From: Bin5 sp965204705
GTDB taxonomy: Bacteria > Chloroflexota > Anaerolineae > Caldilineales > Caldilineaceae
Length of the DNA: 64,000 nt
Assembly (NCBI GenBank): GCA_965204705.1
Contig: OZ242006.1
Coordinates: forward strand, 1,736,001 to 1,800,000
Reading direction: 5' to 3'
Below are positions 17,102 to 25,048 of the stretch, piece by piece. The notes under the pieces were generated by a model. The model was given only the letters and a program-made list of their open reading frames with translations, was not told the DNA's origin and made no database searches. Both the position numbers and the translations under genes were made by a program. Position 1 is the stretch's first letter. The number at the start of each line of letters is the position of its first letter.

Positions 17102-18172
17102 TCAGATTTCAATTCGCCGTCCGCTGCGGCTCGACTCGTAGGCCGCGTCCACCACTTTCGCGACCCGTACCGCGTCCTCGCCCGTTGCCAGGGGTTCCCC
17201 GCTGCCCTGGCAGGCACTGATAAAAGCACGCAGAAAGGTCTCTCCGGAGGCGCCGCCATAGGCCGGTGAATCGCCGAATGTGTAGTCAAACGTGCGTTGG
17301 GGGGCCGATGCCCAGTCGGGATGGGCGCTCTCGACATAGATGCTGCTCGGAGTGCCATTGGAGCTCCAGGTAATGCGTCCGAGGCGGCCGTTTACGCTGA
17401 CATAGGTGTCGTAGCCGACGGCGTTGTGATAGCCGCCGCCGCTCATCGCCAGCATGTAGCCGGCGTGCAATGTGCCGACCGCACCGGATGCGAAACCCAG
17501 TGACACAGCAGCCACATCCTCTACGTCGATATCCTCGCCGCTGCGCGTGGCGACCTGCGCGGCAACCGACACGATCTCGTCCTGCGTGATATTTAGGATC
17601 TGGTCGATGTAGTGGCAGCCCAACCAGGATAGGATGCCGCCGCCGGCCTTGTCCTGGTTGAAGAGCCAGTGACTGGGATTACGCACCTGCACCTGCGTCG
17701 TCACCATGCGCATTTCGATGGAAACAAGATCACCGATCAGCCCCTGCTCGACGATGCGCCGGGCATCCTGTATTGGGGGTAAGGACCGGTTCTGGTAGAA
17801 GACGCCCAGCTTGCGCTGCTCTCGCCGGGCCACCGCCGCGACCTCCGCGCTTTCAACCGCAGTCTTGCCAATGGGTTTGTCAGTGATTACGTGCTTTCCC
17901 GCTTCCAGGACGCGGGTAAAGATCGGCGGTCCCAGGTCGTTGCGCAACGCACAGACGACAAACAGGATCTCTTGCTGTTCTAATACCGACGCCAGTTCGG
18001 TGGTTGTCCCGATGATCTTTTCGCCCTGGCTCTCAACGGTTGTCTTCAACAGGCTTTCGTCAGGGTCCCAGAGCGTGATGCTGGCAACCTCCGACACAGA
18101 TTGTAGCGTGCGCAAATGGGCCAGCGAGTGGGGATGTGATAACCCTAATAGGGCTGCGTGAACTTCCTGCAT
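17102..18172 (-). CDS. Gfo/Idh/MocA family oxidoreductase (divergent)
   Basis: The protein has 356 residues from ATG 18172, after GGAGG. It has an N-terminal Rossmann domain in which the usual GxGxxG is replaced by GLSHPHS, so nucleotide binding may be altered. ITDKPIGK matches the conserved E/D-K-P motif, and the C-terminal half has the alpha/beta dimer domain (GGGILSWLGCHYIDQIL, with His and Asp placed as in the catalytic GxHxxD motif). Relatives oxidise or reduce sugars with NAD(P). It heads the minus-strand group leading into the glycosidase, so it likely acts on a sugar released by that enzyme. Confidence 0.88.
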   Translation of the reverse strand: MQEVHAALLGLSHPHSLAHLRTLQSVSEVASITLWDPDESLLKTTVESQGEKIIGTTTELASVLEQQEILFVVCALRNDLGPPIFTRVLEAGKHVITDKPIGKTAVESAEVAAVARREQRKLGVFYQNRSLPPIQDARRIVEQGLIGDLVSIEMRMVTTQVQVRNPSHWLFNQDKAGGGILSWLGCHYIDQILNITQDEIVSVAAQVATRSGEDIDVEDVAAVSLGFASGAVGTLHAGYMLAMSGGGYHNAVGYDTYVSVNGRLGRITWSSNGTPSSIYVESAHPDWASAPQRTFDYTFGDSPAYGGASGETFLRAFISACQGSGEPLATGEDAVRVAKVVDAAYESSRSGRRIEI

Positions 18173-18321
18173 CTGTACCGGCCTCCACTGTGTTTTTCTT
18201 GACTTGATTGAACTCGGTGCCACCGCTTCAACTACTGCCTTCAGCCTGGGCGTGTAAGTGATCCACCCCTGCCAAAGACGGAGGTGTTTCCATTCCTGTA
18301 ATGATTTGGACGGCGGAATGA

Positions 18322-18655
18322 GGGTGCAGTCCAAAATAAGGGTGAACTTTCGTACACCTCTGGTAACGACTAAGCTAAAGTCAATTCGCGTCGCCGATCA
18401 GCGCAAGCGCCGTCGCCACTGACCACTTACTACTGATCACTGCATTTGTGCGGTCGGGCCTTCGGCCCTCCCTTGTGCGGGGGGATTCCCCCCGCAACGC
18501 CCCCCTTACACCATGCCACGTTGGCGCCGCGTCGCCGGCGTACTGTCTGTGCCACCTGTCGCCCACCCACGTCGTGCCGCGAATCCGTCCGCCGTGACCA
18601 CGGTAGGGGCAGGACTTGTGCCTGCCCACTCTCACCCCAAAAATGGACTGCACCC
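18322..18655. mobile_element. MITE-like element, full-length copy 2
   Basis: This ~334-bp element begins GGGTGCAGTCCA and ends with its exact 12-bp inverse complement, TGGACTGCACCC. The inverted repeats continue imperfectly for about 24 bp. It is flanked by a perfect 7-bp direct repeat GGAATGA (18315-18321 and 18658-18664) if two extra bases are counted in the right end, consistent with a target-site duplication. Inside are GACCACT-like units, the two GC hairpins of the core, and a third hairpin (GGGGCAGG...CCTGCCC). No transposase is encoded. It is nearly identical to the copy at 45543-45877. The remaining intergenic DNA around it (18173-18794) shows no gene. Confidence 0.75.
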
Positions 18656-18794
18656 GTGGAATGATATTGCGGTAGCGTAAATTGGAAGAATACGTTAGCA
18701 TATCGTAAAGGTGATTCAACCGCGTGTCAACCTGCCACGAATCCCAGAAACTGCATCCAGATTTTGAGTAGTGAAAAGCCCCGGGAGGGACTTC

Positions 18795-19901
18795 ATGTAC
18801 AGAGCAGCGGTAATTGGTCTGGGACGAATGGGCAGCACTTTCGACGACGAAATACAACAGGGCGGCTCGATATTTCTACCCTACTGCCACGCCCCCAGTT
18901 ACGTTGCGTCGCCGCACACCGAGTTGGTCGCCGGCGCCGACCTCCATGCCGAGCAGGGCGCCATCTTCGCCGAACGCTGGGGCCTGTCTGAAGAGCGCAT
19001 CTACAGCGACTACCGAGAGATGCTGGCGGCAGAGCGGCCCGATATAGTCAGCATCTGCACGACCGCACGCCACCGGGCCGCCATGATTCAGGATGCAATC
19101 GAGGCCGGTGTCAAGGCAATCTGGGCCGAAAAACCGATCACGTTGAGCCTTGAAGAAGCCGACGCCGTCATCGACCTCAGTACCCGTAAGGGCGTCGCCA
19201 TCGCCGTGAACTGCTCGCGACGCCACAACCCGTTCTTGACGGAAGCCCGACGCATGGCCCAGGAAGGTGAACTGGGCGACCTCCTGCAGATTACCGCCTA
19301 CGCGGAGTGCCATATCTCCCACAATGGCAGCCACGCCATCGACACGATGCGTTATCTGGTCGACGGCGATGTGGAATGGGTATTCGGCGAAATGGAGTCG
19401 GACGAAGAGGCAGCCGGTGAGGAAGACCTGAAGGGCAACGGCTACTTGGCTTTCGCTAACGGAGTTCGGGGCTACATACGTGCTATGCCGACCGGCATTG
19501 CGCCTTGGGAGTTCGACCTTATCGGAACGGAAGGACGTGTCCGATCACTGGCAAACGGCACAGATACTCAGTACTATCGATGGGTCCCCGGCGGCCTGCG
19601 CGATGAGGGCTTGCCGGCGCGAGCCCCCTTTCCCCTGCCTTTGAGCATTCAGGGCACAGGTCTCTCGGTCATCGCCGACCTGGTCAACGCGATAGAGACA
19701 GGTTCGGACCCGCGCTGCTCGGCTGAGGACGGACGCAAAGCACTGGAAATTGCGGTCGCGCTGCGCGAGTCACACCGTCAAGGCGGCCTCCGCGTCGACC
19801 TGCCCATCGCCGACCGTTCTCTTCGCATCCTGTCCGTCGAAATAGGCGGGGACGCCGTGCCCGCCCGAGTACGACGGCTGCAACAAGAACGGGCGGCCTG
19901 A
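18795..19901 (+). CDS. Gfo/Idh/MocA family oxidoreductase, tandem paralogue A
   Basis: The protein has 368 residues from ATG 18795, preceded by GGGAGGG. The NAD(P)-binding motif is AVIGLGRMGS, followed by a family-specific FDDEIQQGG insert. The AEKP motif lies near residue 115 and the catalytic region is NGSHAIDTMRYL. The C-terminal sheet carries GTEGRVRSL and YRWVPGGLRD. Such proteins interconvert alcohols and ketones on sugars or cyclitols with NAD(P)(H). It is the first of three closely similar tandem genes and is the most divergent of the three. It is probably expressed with the following four or five genes, all on the same strand with short gaps. Confidence 0.9.
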   Translation: MYRAAVIGLGRMGSTFDDEIQQGGSIFLPYCHAPSYVASPHTELVAGADLHAEQGAIFAERWGLSEERIYSDYREMLAAERPDIVSICTTARHRAAMIQDAIEAGVKAIWAEKPITLSLEEADAVIDLSTRKGVAIAVNCSRRHNPFLTEARRMAQEGELGDLLQITAYAECHISHNGSHAIDTMRYLVDGDVEWVFGEMESDEEAAGEEDLKGNGYLAFANGVRGYIRAMPTGIAPWEFDLIGTEGRVRSLANGTDTQYYRWVPGGLRDEGLPARAPFPLPLSIQGTGLSVIADLVNAIETGSDPRCSAEDGRKALEIAVALRESHRQGGLRVDLPIADRSLRILSVEIGGDAVPARVRRLQQERAA

Positions 19902-19942
19902 CACGAAAGGGTTCGGCCCCGCATCATTCAGGAGATATAAGC

Positions 19943-21052
19943 ATGCCAGGGAAGATCTTTCGAGCCGCCGTTATCGGCCTTGGGCGCATGGGCAGTACAT
20001 TCGACGACGAGATCAAGCAAGGAGGGCAGTTCTTCATGCCCTACTGCCATGCCCCCACCTACGCGGCCTCCCCCTACACCGACCTGGTCGCCGGCGCCGA
20101 CCCCCACGCCGAGCAGGGAGAAATCTTCGCCGATCGTTGGGGCCTTGAAAGTAAGCAGATATATGCCGACTACCGTGAAATGTTCGAGGCTGAGCGGCCC
20201 GAATTCGTGAGCCTCTGTACCACCGCGCGTCACCGGGCTGAAATCATGCTCGATGCGATTAATGCTGGGGTCAAAGCGATCTGGGCAGAGAAGCCTTTCA
20301 CGCTCAGTCTGGCCGAGGCCGACGAAGTACTTGAACTCTGCGATCGTAAGGGCGTGTCTGTCGCTGTCAACTGCTCTAGGCGCTACAACGTCTTCTTCAC
20401 CGAAGCCCGCCGCATGGTCGATGAAGGAGAGTTGGGCGAGATCTTGCAGATTACCGCCTACACACAGTGCAACCTCTCCCACAACGGCAGCCATGCCATT
20501 GATGCGATGCGCTACCTCGTCGGCGGAGATGTGAAGTGGGTCTTCGGTGAGATGGAGTCGGACGAAAAAGCCGCAGGCGACGATGACCTAATGGGCAACG
20601 GCTACCTTGCATTCGACAACGGTGCGAGGGGCTTCCTTCGCGGCACGCAGACAGGCGCCGCCCCGTGGGAATTCGATCTTATCGGCACCGAGGGTCGCGT
20701 CCGTTTCCTGGCACAAGGCATGGAAACCCAATACTACCGCTGGGTACCCGGCGGCTTGCGCGACCAGGGTCTGCCGGCCAGGGCCCCTTTCCCACTGCCA
20801 ACACATATTCCCAGCATGGGACTTTCCGTGATCGAAGACCTCGTAGACTGCATCGAGACCGGCAGGCAGCCGCGCTGCTCAGGTGAGGATGGCCGCAAAG
20901 CATTGGAGATAGCGATCGCGTTACGCGAGTCTCACCGCCAGGGCGGCCGGCGCATTGACCTGCCTCTGGCCGAGCGTTCCCTGCGGATCCTGTCTGTAGA
21001 AATTGGCGGTGATTCCGTACCCGCCCGTGTCCGCAGAATGCAACGCAACTAA
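19943..21052 (+). CDS. Gfo/Idh/MocA family oxidoreductase, tandem paralogue B
   Basis: The protein has 369 residues, with CAGGAGATATAAGC directly before the ATG. The same landmarks occur as in paralogue A: AVIGLGRMGSTFDDE, WAEKPFTLSLAEAD, SHNGSHAIDAMRYL and YRWVPGGLRDQGLPAR. By eye it resembles paralogue C more than A (for example GGQFFMPYCHAPTYAASP and MESDEKAAGD are shared with C). It lies 41 nt after A. The close repeats suggest tandem duplication followed by specialisation for related substrates. Confidence 0.9.
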   Translation: MPGKIFRAAVIGLGRMGSTFDDEIKQGGQFFMPYCHAPTYAASPYTDLVAGADPHAEQGEIFADRWGLESKQIYADYREMFEAERPEFVSLCTTARHRAEIMLDAINAGVKAIWAEKPFTLSLAEADEVLELCDRKGVSVAVNCSRRYNVFFTEARRMVDEGELGEILQITAYTQCNLSHNGSHAIDAMRYLVGGDVKWVFGEMESDEKAAGDDDLMGNGYLAFDNGARGFLRGTQTGAAPWEFDLIGTEGRVRFLAQGMETQYYRWVPGGLRDQGLPARAPFPLPTHIPSMGLSVIEDLVDCIETGRQPRCSGEDGRKALEIAIALRESHRQGGRRIDLPLAERSLRILSVEIGGDSVPARVRRMQRN

Positions 21053-21166
21053 GTTGCCCCATCTTACATGACCGAGACCATTTCAATAGTGAGTTGGGCC
21101 AGAGGCTGAATTCTACGACGGCAACCTGTAGAGATGAGCCGGCCGCACTGCTCAGGAGAAACAGTA

Positions 21167-22276
21167 ATGTCCAAAAGCACCTATCGCGCCGCCGTCATCG
21201 GTCTGGGGCGCATGGGCAGCACGTTTGACGACGAAATCCGGCAGGGGGGACAGTTCTTTATGCCCTACTGTCATGCCCCAACCTATGCGGCCTCCCCGCA
21301 AACCGAACTGGTCGCCGGCGCTGACCCACACGCCGAGCAGGGCGCGATCTTCGCCGATCGCTGGGGCCTGGAACACGGGCAGATCTATGCCGACTACCGT
21401 GAGATGCTGGAGGCGGAGAGGCCCGATTTTGTGAGCATGTGCACGACCGCTCGTCTCCGCGCCGCAATTATGATCGACGCCATCAATGCCGGGGTCAAGG
21501 CGATCTGGGCAGAAAAGCCGTTCACCCTCAGCCTTGCCGAGGCCGATGAAGTGATCGAGCTCGCCGCTCGCAAGGACGTTAAGATCGCCGTAAACTGCTC
21601 CCGCCGCTACAATGTCTTCTTCACAGAGGCGCGCCGTATGGTAGAGGAGGGGGAACTGGGAGAGCTCTTGCAGATCACCGCCTACACTCGGTGCAACCTC
21701 TCCGCCAATGGCAGCCATGCCATCGACACCATGCGCTACCTGGCTGGTGGTGATGTCGATTGGGTCTTCGGCGAAATGGAGTCGGACGAAAAGGCGGCCG
21801 GCGACGAAGATTTGATGGGTAACGGTTACATGGTTTTCGACAACGGCGTGCGCGGCTTTCTGCGCGGCACGCCTACTGGCGCCGCCCAATGGGAATTCGA
21901 CCTGATCGGGACCGAGGGCCGGGTCCGTTCCCTTGCGCAAGGTATGGAAACACAGTACTACCGCTGGGTTCCTGGCGGGCCGCGCGGCAGGAACCTGCCT
22001 GCCCGCGCCCCATTCCCTTTGCCGACGAGCATCCCCAGCATGGGATTTGCCGTAATCGAAGATCTTGTCCACTGCTTGGAAAGCGGGAATCCGCCACGCT
22101 GCTCTGATGAAGACGGGCGTAAAGCGCTGGAGATCGCGATCGCGCTGCGCGAGTCGCACCGTCGCGGCGGCCGTCGCGTCGACCTGCCCCTATCCGATCG
22201 CTCTCTGCAAATACTGTCGTCCGAGATCGCCGAAGACGCCTTGCCCGCCCGCGTTCGCAGACTCAGTAAGCAGTGA
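21167..22276 (+). CDS. Gfo/Idh/MocA family oxidoreductase, tandem paralogue C
   Basis: The protein has 369 residues from ATG 21167, after AGGAGAAACAGTA. The frame is open 11 codons further upstream, but the family starts at STYRAAVIGLGRMGS. All family motifs are present: GLGRMGS, WAEKPFTLS, NGSHAIDTMRYL and YRWVPGG. One difference from A and B is SANGSHAID in place of SHNGSHAID, which removes a histidine two residues before the catalytic segment. A 114-nt gap separates it from paralogue B. Confidence 0.9.
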   Translation: MSKSTYRAAVIGLGRMGSTFDDEIRQGGQFFMPYCHAPTYAASPQTELVAGADPHAEQGAIFADRWGLEHGQIYADYREMLEAERPDFVSMCTTARLRAAIMIDAINAGVKAIWAEKPFTLSLAEADEVIELAARKDVKIAVNCSRRYNVFFTEARRMVEEGELGELLQITAYTRCNLSANGSHAIDTMRYLAGGDVDWVFGEMESDEKAAGDEDLMGNGYMVFDNGVRGFLRGTPTGAAQWEFDLIGTEGRVRSLAQGMETQYYRWVPGGPRGRNLPARAPFPLPTSIPSMGFAVIEDLVHCLESGNPPRCSDEDGRKALEIAIALRESHRRGGRRVDLPLSDRSLQILSSEIAEDALPARVRRLSKQ

Positions 22277-22337
22277 ACGAGAACTCGCACTTTGATGCCG
22301 CTCAAGCCACCAAACGTCGTCTTCTGGAGAAACTGAC

Positions 22338-23369
22338 ATGACCGACAAAACCTATCGCGTCGCCATTATCGGACTGGGCCGGATGGGCAGCACTATCGAC
22401 GATGAGTTTCCCGACAGAAGTCCCCCCTACTCGGTAGCGGCTTCCTGCAAAGCCAGCAAGCGCCTGCAGGTTGTCGCCGGAGCCGACATTGATGCATCCA
22501 AACGGGCGGCTTTCTCAGAGCGATGGGGCGTCGATGCGCTCTACGAGGACTACGTAGAGATGATCCGCAAAGAGGATCCCGACATGGTTGCCGTCTGTAC
22601 ACGCGGTCATCTGCACGCAGAGATGGCGACCCGGACTGCCGAAGAGGGTGTCCGACTTATCTTCTGCGAAAAAGCAATCGCCTGTTCAATGGAGGAGGCC
22701 GATGGGATCCTCAAGGCCGTCCAGGATAATGGCTCCCTGTTCAATTCCGGCGTGCTGCGCCGCTTCAATTTGCGTTACCATCAAGCGCGGGACATCGTCA
22801 GGCAAGGGGAAATCGGCGAACCCAAGGCCGCAATTCACTACGCCAGCACCAATCTTCTCCACGGCCACATCCACTCGATAGACACGCTCAGTTTCCTGCT
22901 CGACGACCCGCCGGTGGAGAGCATTTGGGGAGAGCTCAACACAATAAACCATCGAATCCCCGACAACTCCTTGGATGAAGACCCATACGGCATTTTTCAA
23001 CTTACTTTCGCCAACGGCGTCGCCGCAACCAGCGTTCCTGCCGGCAATTGGGAATTTGAGGTAATGGGCGACGGCGGCAGCGTGCGCGTGTTTGATAACG
23101 GGATGGGCCTGCAACTACGCAAGAACGAGGTGGGAAAGGCCCGCATTGCCGCCGAGGTTCCTGTCGAGCAGGTTGCTGAACACAGCGCGACCCAATACTG
23201 TCTGGAGGATCTGGTCCTGGCGCACGAAGAAGGCCGGCAGACTCTGGGGCACGTAGAGGTCGCGCACCACTTGACCGAGGTCTGCCTGGCGTTGGCCGAG
23301 AGCCACCGGCAGGAAAGACGAATCAGCTTGCCGCTGGAGAACCGTTCGCTCTACATCTTCCACCGCTGA
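22338..23369 (+). CDS. Gfo/Idh/MocA family oxidoreductase, divergent fourth copy
   Basis: The protein has 343 residues and CTGGAGAAACTGAC before the ATG. The Rossmann motif (AIIGLGRMGSTIDDE) is clearly related to the three preceding paralogues. The usual EKP is EKA (FCEKAIACSMEEAD), and the catalytic segment reads GHIHSIDTLSFLL. In this family the EKP lysine contributes to cofactor and substrate placement. The lysine is kept here but the proline is not. It is shorter than its neighbours and is followed by a PhyH dioxygenase gene after 72 nt, so it may act on a different intermediate of the same pathway. Confidence 0.88.
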   Translation: MTDKTYRVAIIGLGRMGSTIDDEFPDRSPPYSVAASCKASKRLQVVAGADIDASKRAAFSERWGVDALYEDYVEMIRKEDPDMVAVCTRGHLHAEMATRTAEEGVRLIFCEKAIACSMEEADGILKAVQDNGSLFNSGVLRRFNLRYHQARDIVRQGEIGEPKAAIHYASTNLLHGHIHSIDTLSFLLDDPPVESIWGELNTINHRIPDNSLDEDPYGIFQLTFANGVAATSVPAGNWEFEVMGDGGSVRVFDNGMGLQLRKNEVGKARIAAEVPVEQVAEHSATQYCLEDLVLAHEEGRQTLGHVEVAHHLTEVCLALAESHRQERRISLPLENRSLYIFHR

Positions 23370-23441
23370 ACACTGTAAAGAGATGAAGTTGAATTCCTTT
23401 GGCACGCATAAGCGCAAACTACTCAGGTAGGGAGAATGACC

Positions 23442-24284
23442 ATGACAAAGGTGAGAGTCGACGATCGTGACTGGTCCAAACTGAGCTTCGGTCAACATGT
23501 CTATCAACTTGAAGTCGAGGGTTACACTGTCGTTCCCGACCTACTCTCCGCCGAACACTTGGACCGTCTGCGCACGCAGACAGCTCAACTGGATACCTGG
23601 GGCGTGGACTACAGCGAAAGGCAACAGGTACGCCCGAAAGTCCAGTTCGCCGGCGGTGCGGTCACAGACCTGATAGCACATCCTCCTACGATCCAGTTCC
23701 TGGAAAGGCTGTTTGGTGACGAGATTGTGTTCATGTCCTATGCCTACGCCCGTTCCGAACCGGGCCATCCCGGCATCAGCCTTCACACCGACGGCCAGCC
23801 CTATGGGTCGAAGATCTTCGGCTACGAGGGCAGTTGCCCTTGCATGGTTCGCGTGCTCTACTACCTCCAGGAGCTGACCGAAGAGGTCTCGCCCTTTCGT
23901 GTGATCCCTCGCTCCCATCTCGTCATGCACCAGCATGGCAATCCCTACGTTCGCTATGAGTCCCACCCCGAAGAGGTCATGGTGACCGCCGCGGCCGGTT
24001 CTGCCGTGCTGATCAACCATCGGGTCTTCCATGGAAACTTCCCCAATGTAGGCGACTATGCCCGTGAGCTGCTGGCGATCGCATACCGTCCTGCCTGGGC
24101 CGGTCCGGTCGAAGAGGAAGTGGACCAGTGGCCGGCTGACGAACTGGCGAAGTTGCCGCCAGAAGTCAAACAGCATTTCATCGACCGCAATGTCCGCAAA
24201 TGGGACCACGGCGGCGGCAACAAGCCGCCCAACATGGCCAGCGAGGCCCCTGGCATCAACCCCAGCCGCTGGGAGCTGGCATAG
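23442..24284 (+). CDS. Phytanoyl-CoA dioxygenase (PhyH) family protein
   Basis: The protein has 280 residues. ATG 23442 lies at a good distance after GGTAGGGAGA, and a second ATG at 23436 is also possible. The non-haem iron ligands of the double-stranded beta-helix are visible: His and Asp in SLHTDGQPYG and the distal His in NHRVFHGNFPN. An Arg in LAIAYRPAW could bind 2-oxoglutarate. These enzymes hydroxylate or otherwise oxidise substrates using 2-oxoglutarate and O2. Sitting between the Gfo/Idh/MocA group and a cysteine hydrolase, it may open or oxidise a cyclitol- or amide-like compound. The substrate is unknown. Confidence 0.88.
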   Translation: MTKVRVDDRDWSKLSFGQHVYQLEVEGYTVVPDLLSAEHLDRLRTQTAQLDTWGVDYSERQQVRPKVQFAGGAVTDLIAHPPTIQFLERLFGDEIVFMSYAYARSEPGHPGISLHTDGQPYGSKIFGYEGSCPCMVRVLYYLQELTEEVSPFRVIPRSHLVMHQHGNPYVRYESHPEEVMVTAAAGSAVLINHRVFHGNFPNVGDYARELLAIAYRPAWAGPVEEEVDQWPADELAKLPPEVKQHFIDRNVRKWDHGGGNKPPNMASEAPGINPSRWELA

Positions 24285-24361
24285 CGAATAGTCTGCGAAC
24301 AGCAGCAGACAGCTGACAGGAAGTCAATCCGTCTTTCACTGGATTGGGAGGACAGGGCCGG

Positions 24362-24994
24362 ATGCCGATTCCAGGTGAAACCGTGGAGGTCCCTGAGATC
24401 CCATGGCAGTCCAGCGTCGACCTGCCTGCGCAGAACACCGCGGTGATTGTAGTCGACATGCAGAATGATTTTGTCAAGGATGGAGGCGCACTCGTCGTCC
24501 CCGACGCCGCCGCCACCCTTGACAGCCTGCAAGGGCTCCTTGAGCGCGCCCGTCGCGCCGGAGTTCAGATTGCCTATACCCAGGACAGCCACTTTCCCGG
24601 CGATCCCGAATGGGAGGTCTGGCCGCGCCACTGTGAAGTCAACAGCTGGGGATGGGAGATCGTAGAGGAGCTGGCACCCCTACCGGAAGATCTGGTCTGT
24701 CAGAAGAGCCGCTATGATGGATTTTACGGAACCTGGCTGGAGCATTTCCTGGCCAATGTCTGGAAGGTGCGAAATCTCGTGATCGTCGGAACCGTCTCCA
24801 GTATCTGCGTGCTCCACACGGCTGCCTCGGCCGGTCTGCGCTGGTACGCCGTCGTCGTGCCGGCCGACTGCATCTCAGCCTTGACCGAGTTCGACCAGGC
24901 TCTTACGTTACGGCAGGTCTCCTGGCTCTATACCGGTAGTGTGACCAAAACAGCAGAGTCCATTTCATTCGGTATCGGCGCCAATGATCAGTAA
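24362..24994 (+). CDS. Isochorismatase-like cysteine hydrolase
   Basis: The protein has 210 residues from ATG 24362 (GGGAGGAC upstream). A TTG start 18 nt earlier is less likely. The catalytic triad of the family is recognisable: Asp in VVDMQNDF, Lys in CQKSRYDGFYGT and Cys in VSSICVLHTA. Relatives hydrolyse amides, ureides or vinyl ethers (nicotinamidase, N-carbamoylsarcosine amidase, biuret hydrolase, isochorismatase). Its place at the end of the Gfo/PhyH group fits removal of an amide or ureide group from a catabolic intermediate. This is inference. Confidence 0.88.
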   Translation: MPIPGETVEVPEIPWQSSVDLPAQNTAVIVVDMQNDFVKDGGALVVPDAAATLDSLQGLLERARRAGVQIAYTQDSHFPGDPEWEVWPRHCEVNSWGWEIVEELAPLPEDLVCQKSRYDGFYGTWLEHFLANVWKVRNLVIVGTVSSICVLHTAASAGLRWYAVVVPADCISALTEFDQALTLRQVSWLYTGSVTKTAESISFGIGANDQ

Positions 24995-25048
24995 CAGGTG
25001 CCACGTCATCGTACAGCAAGCAACCCCCCGACCCGCGGCCGCCTGACT

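Noticed and set aside
19928..20494. Long antisense frames opposite the Gfo/Idh/MocA genes (also 21152-22159)
   Set aside because: The genuine genes on the plus strand have full family motifs and ribosome binding sites. The antisense frames arise from GC-rich codon bias.
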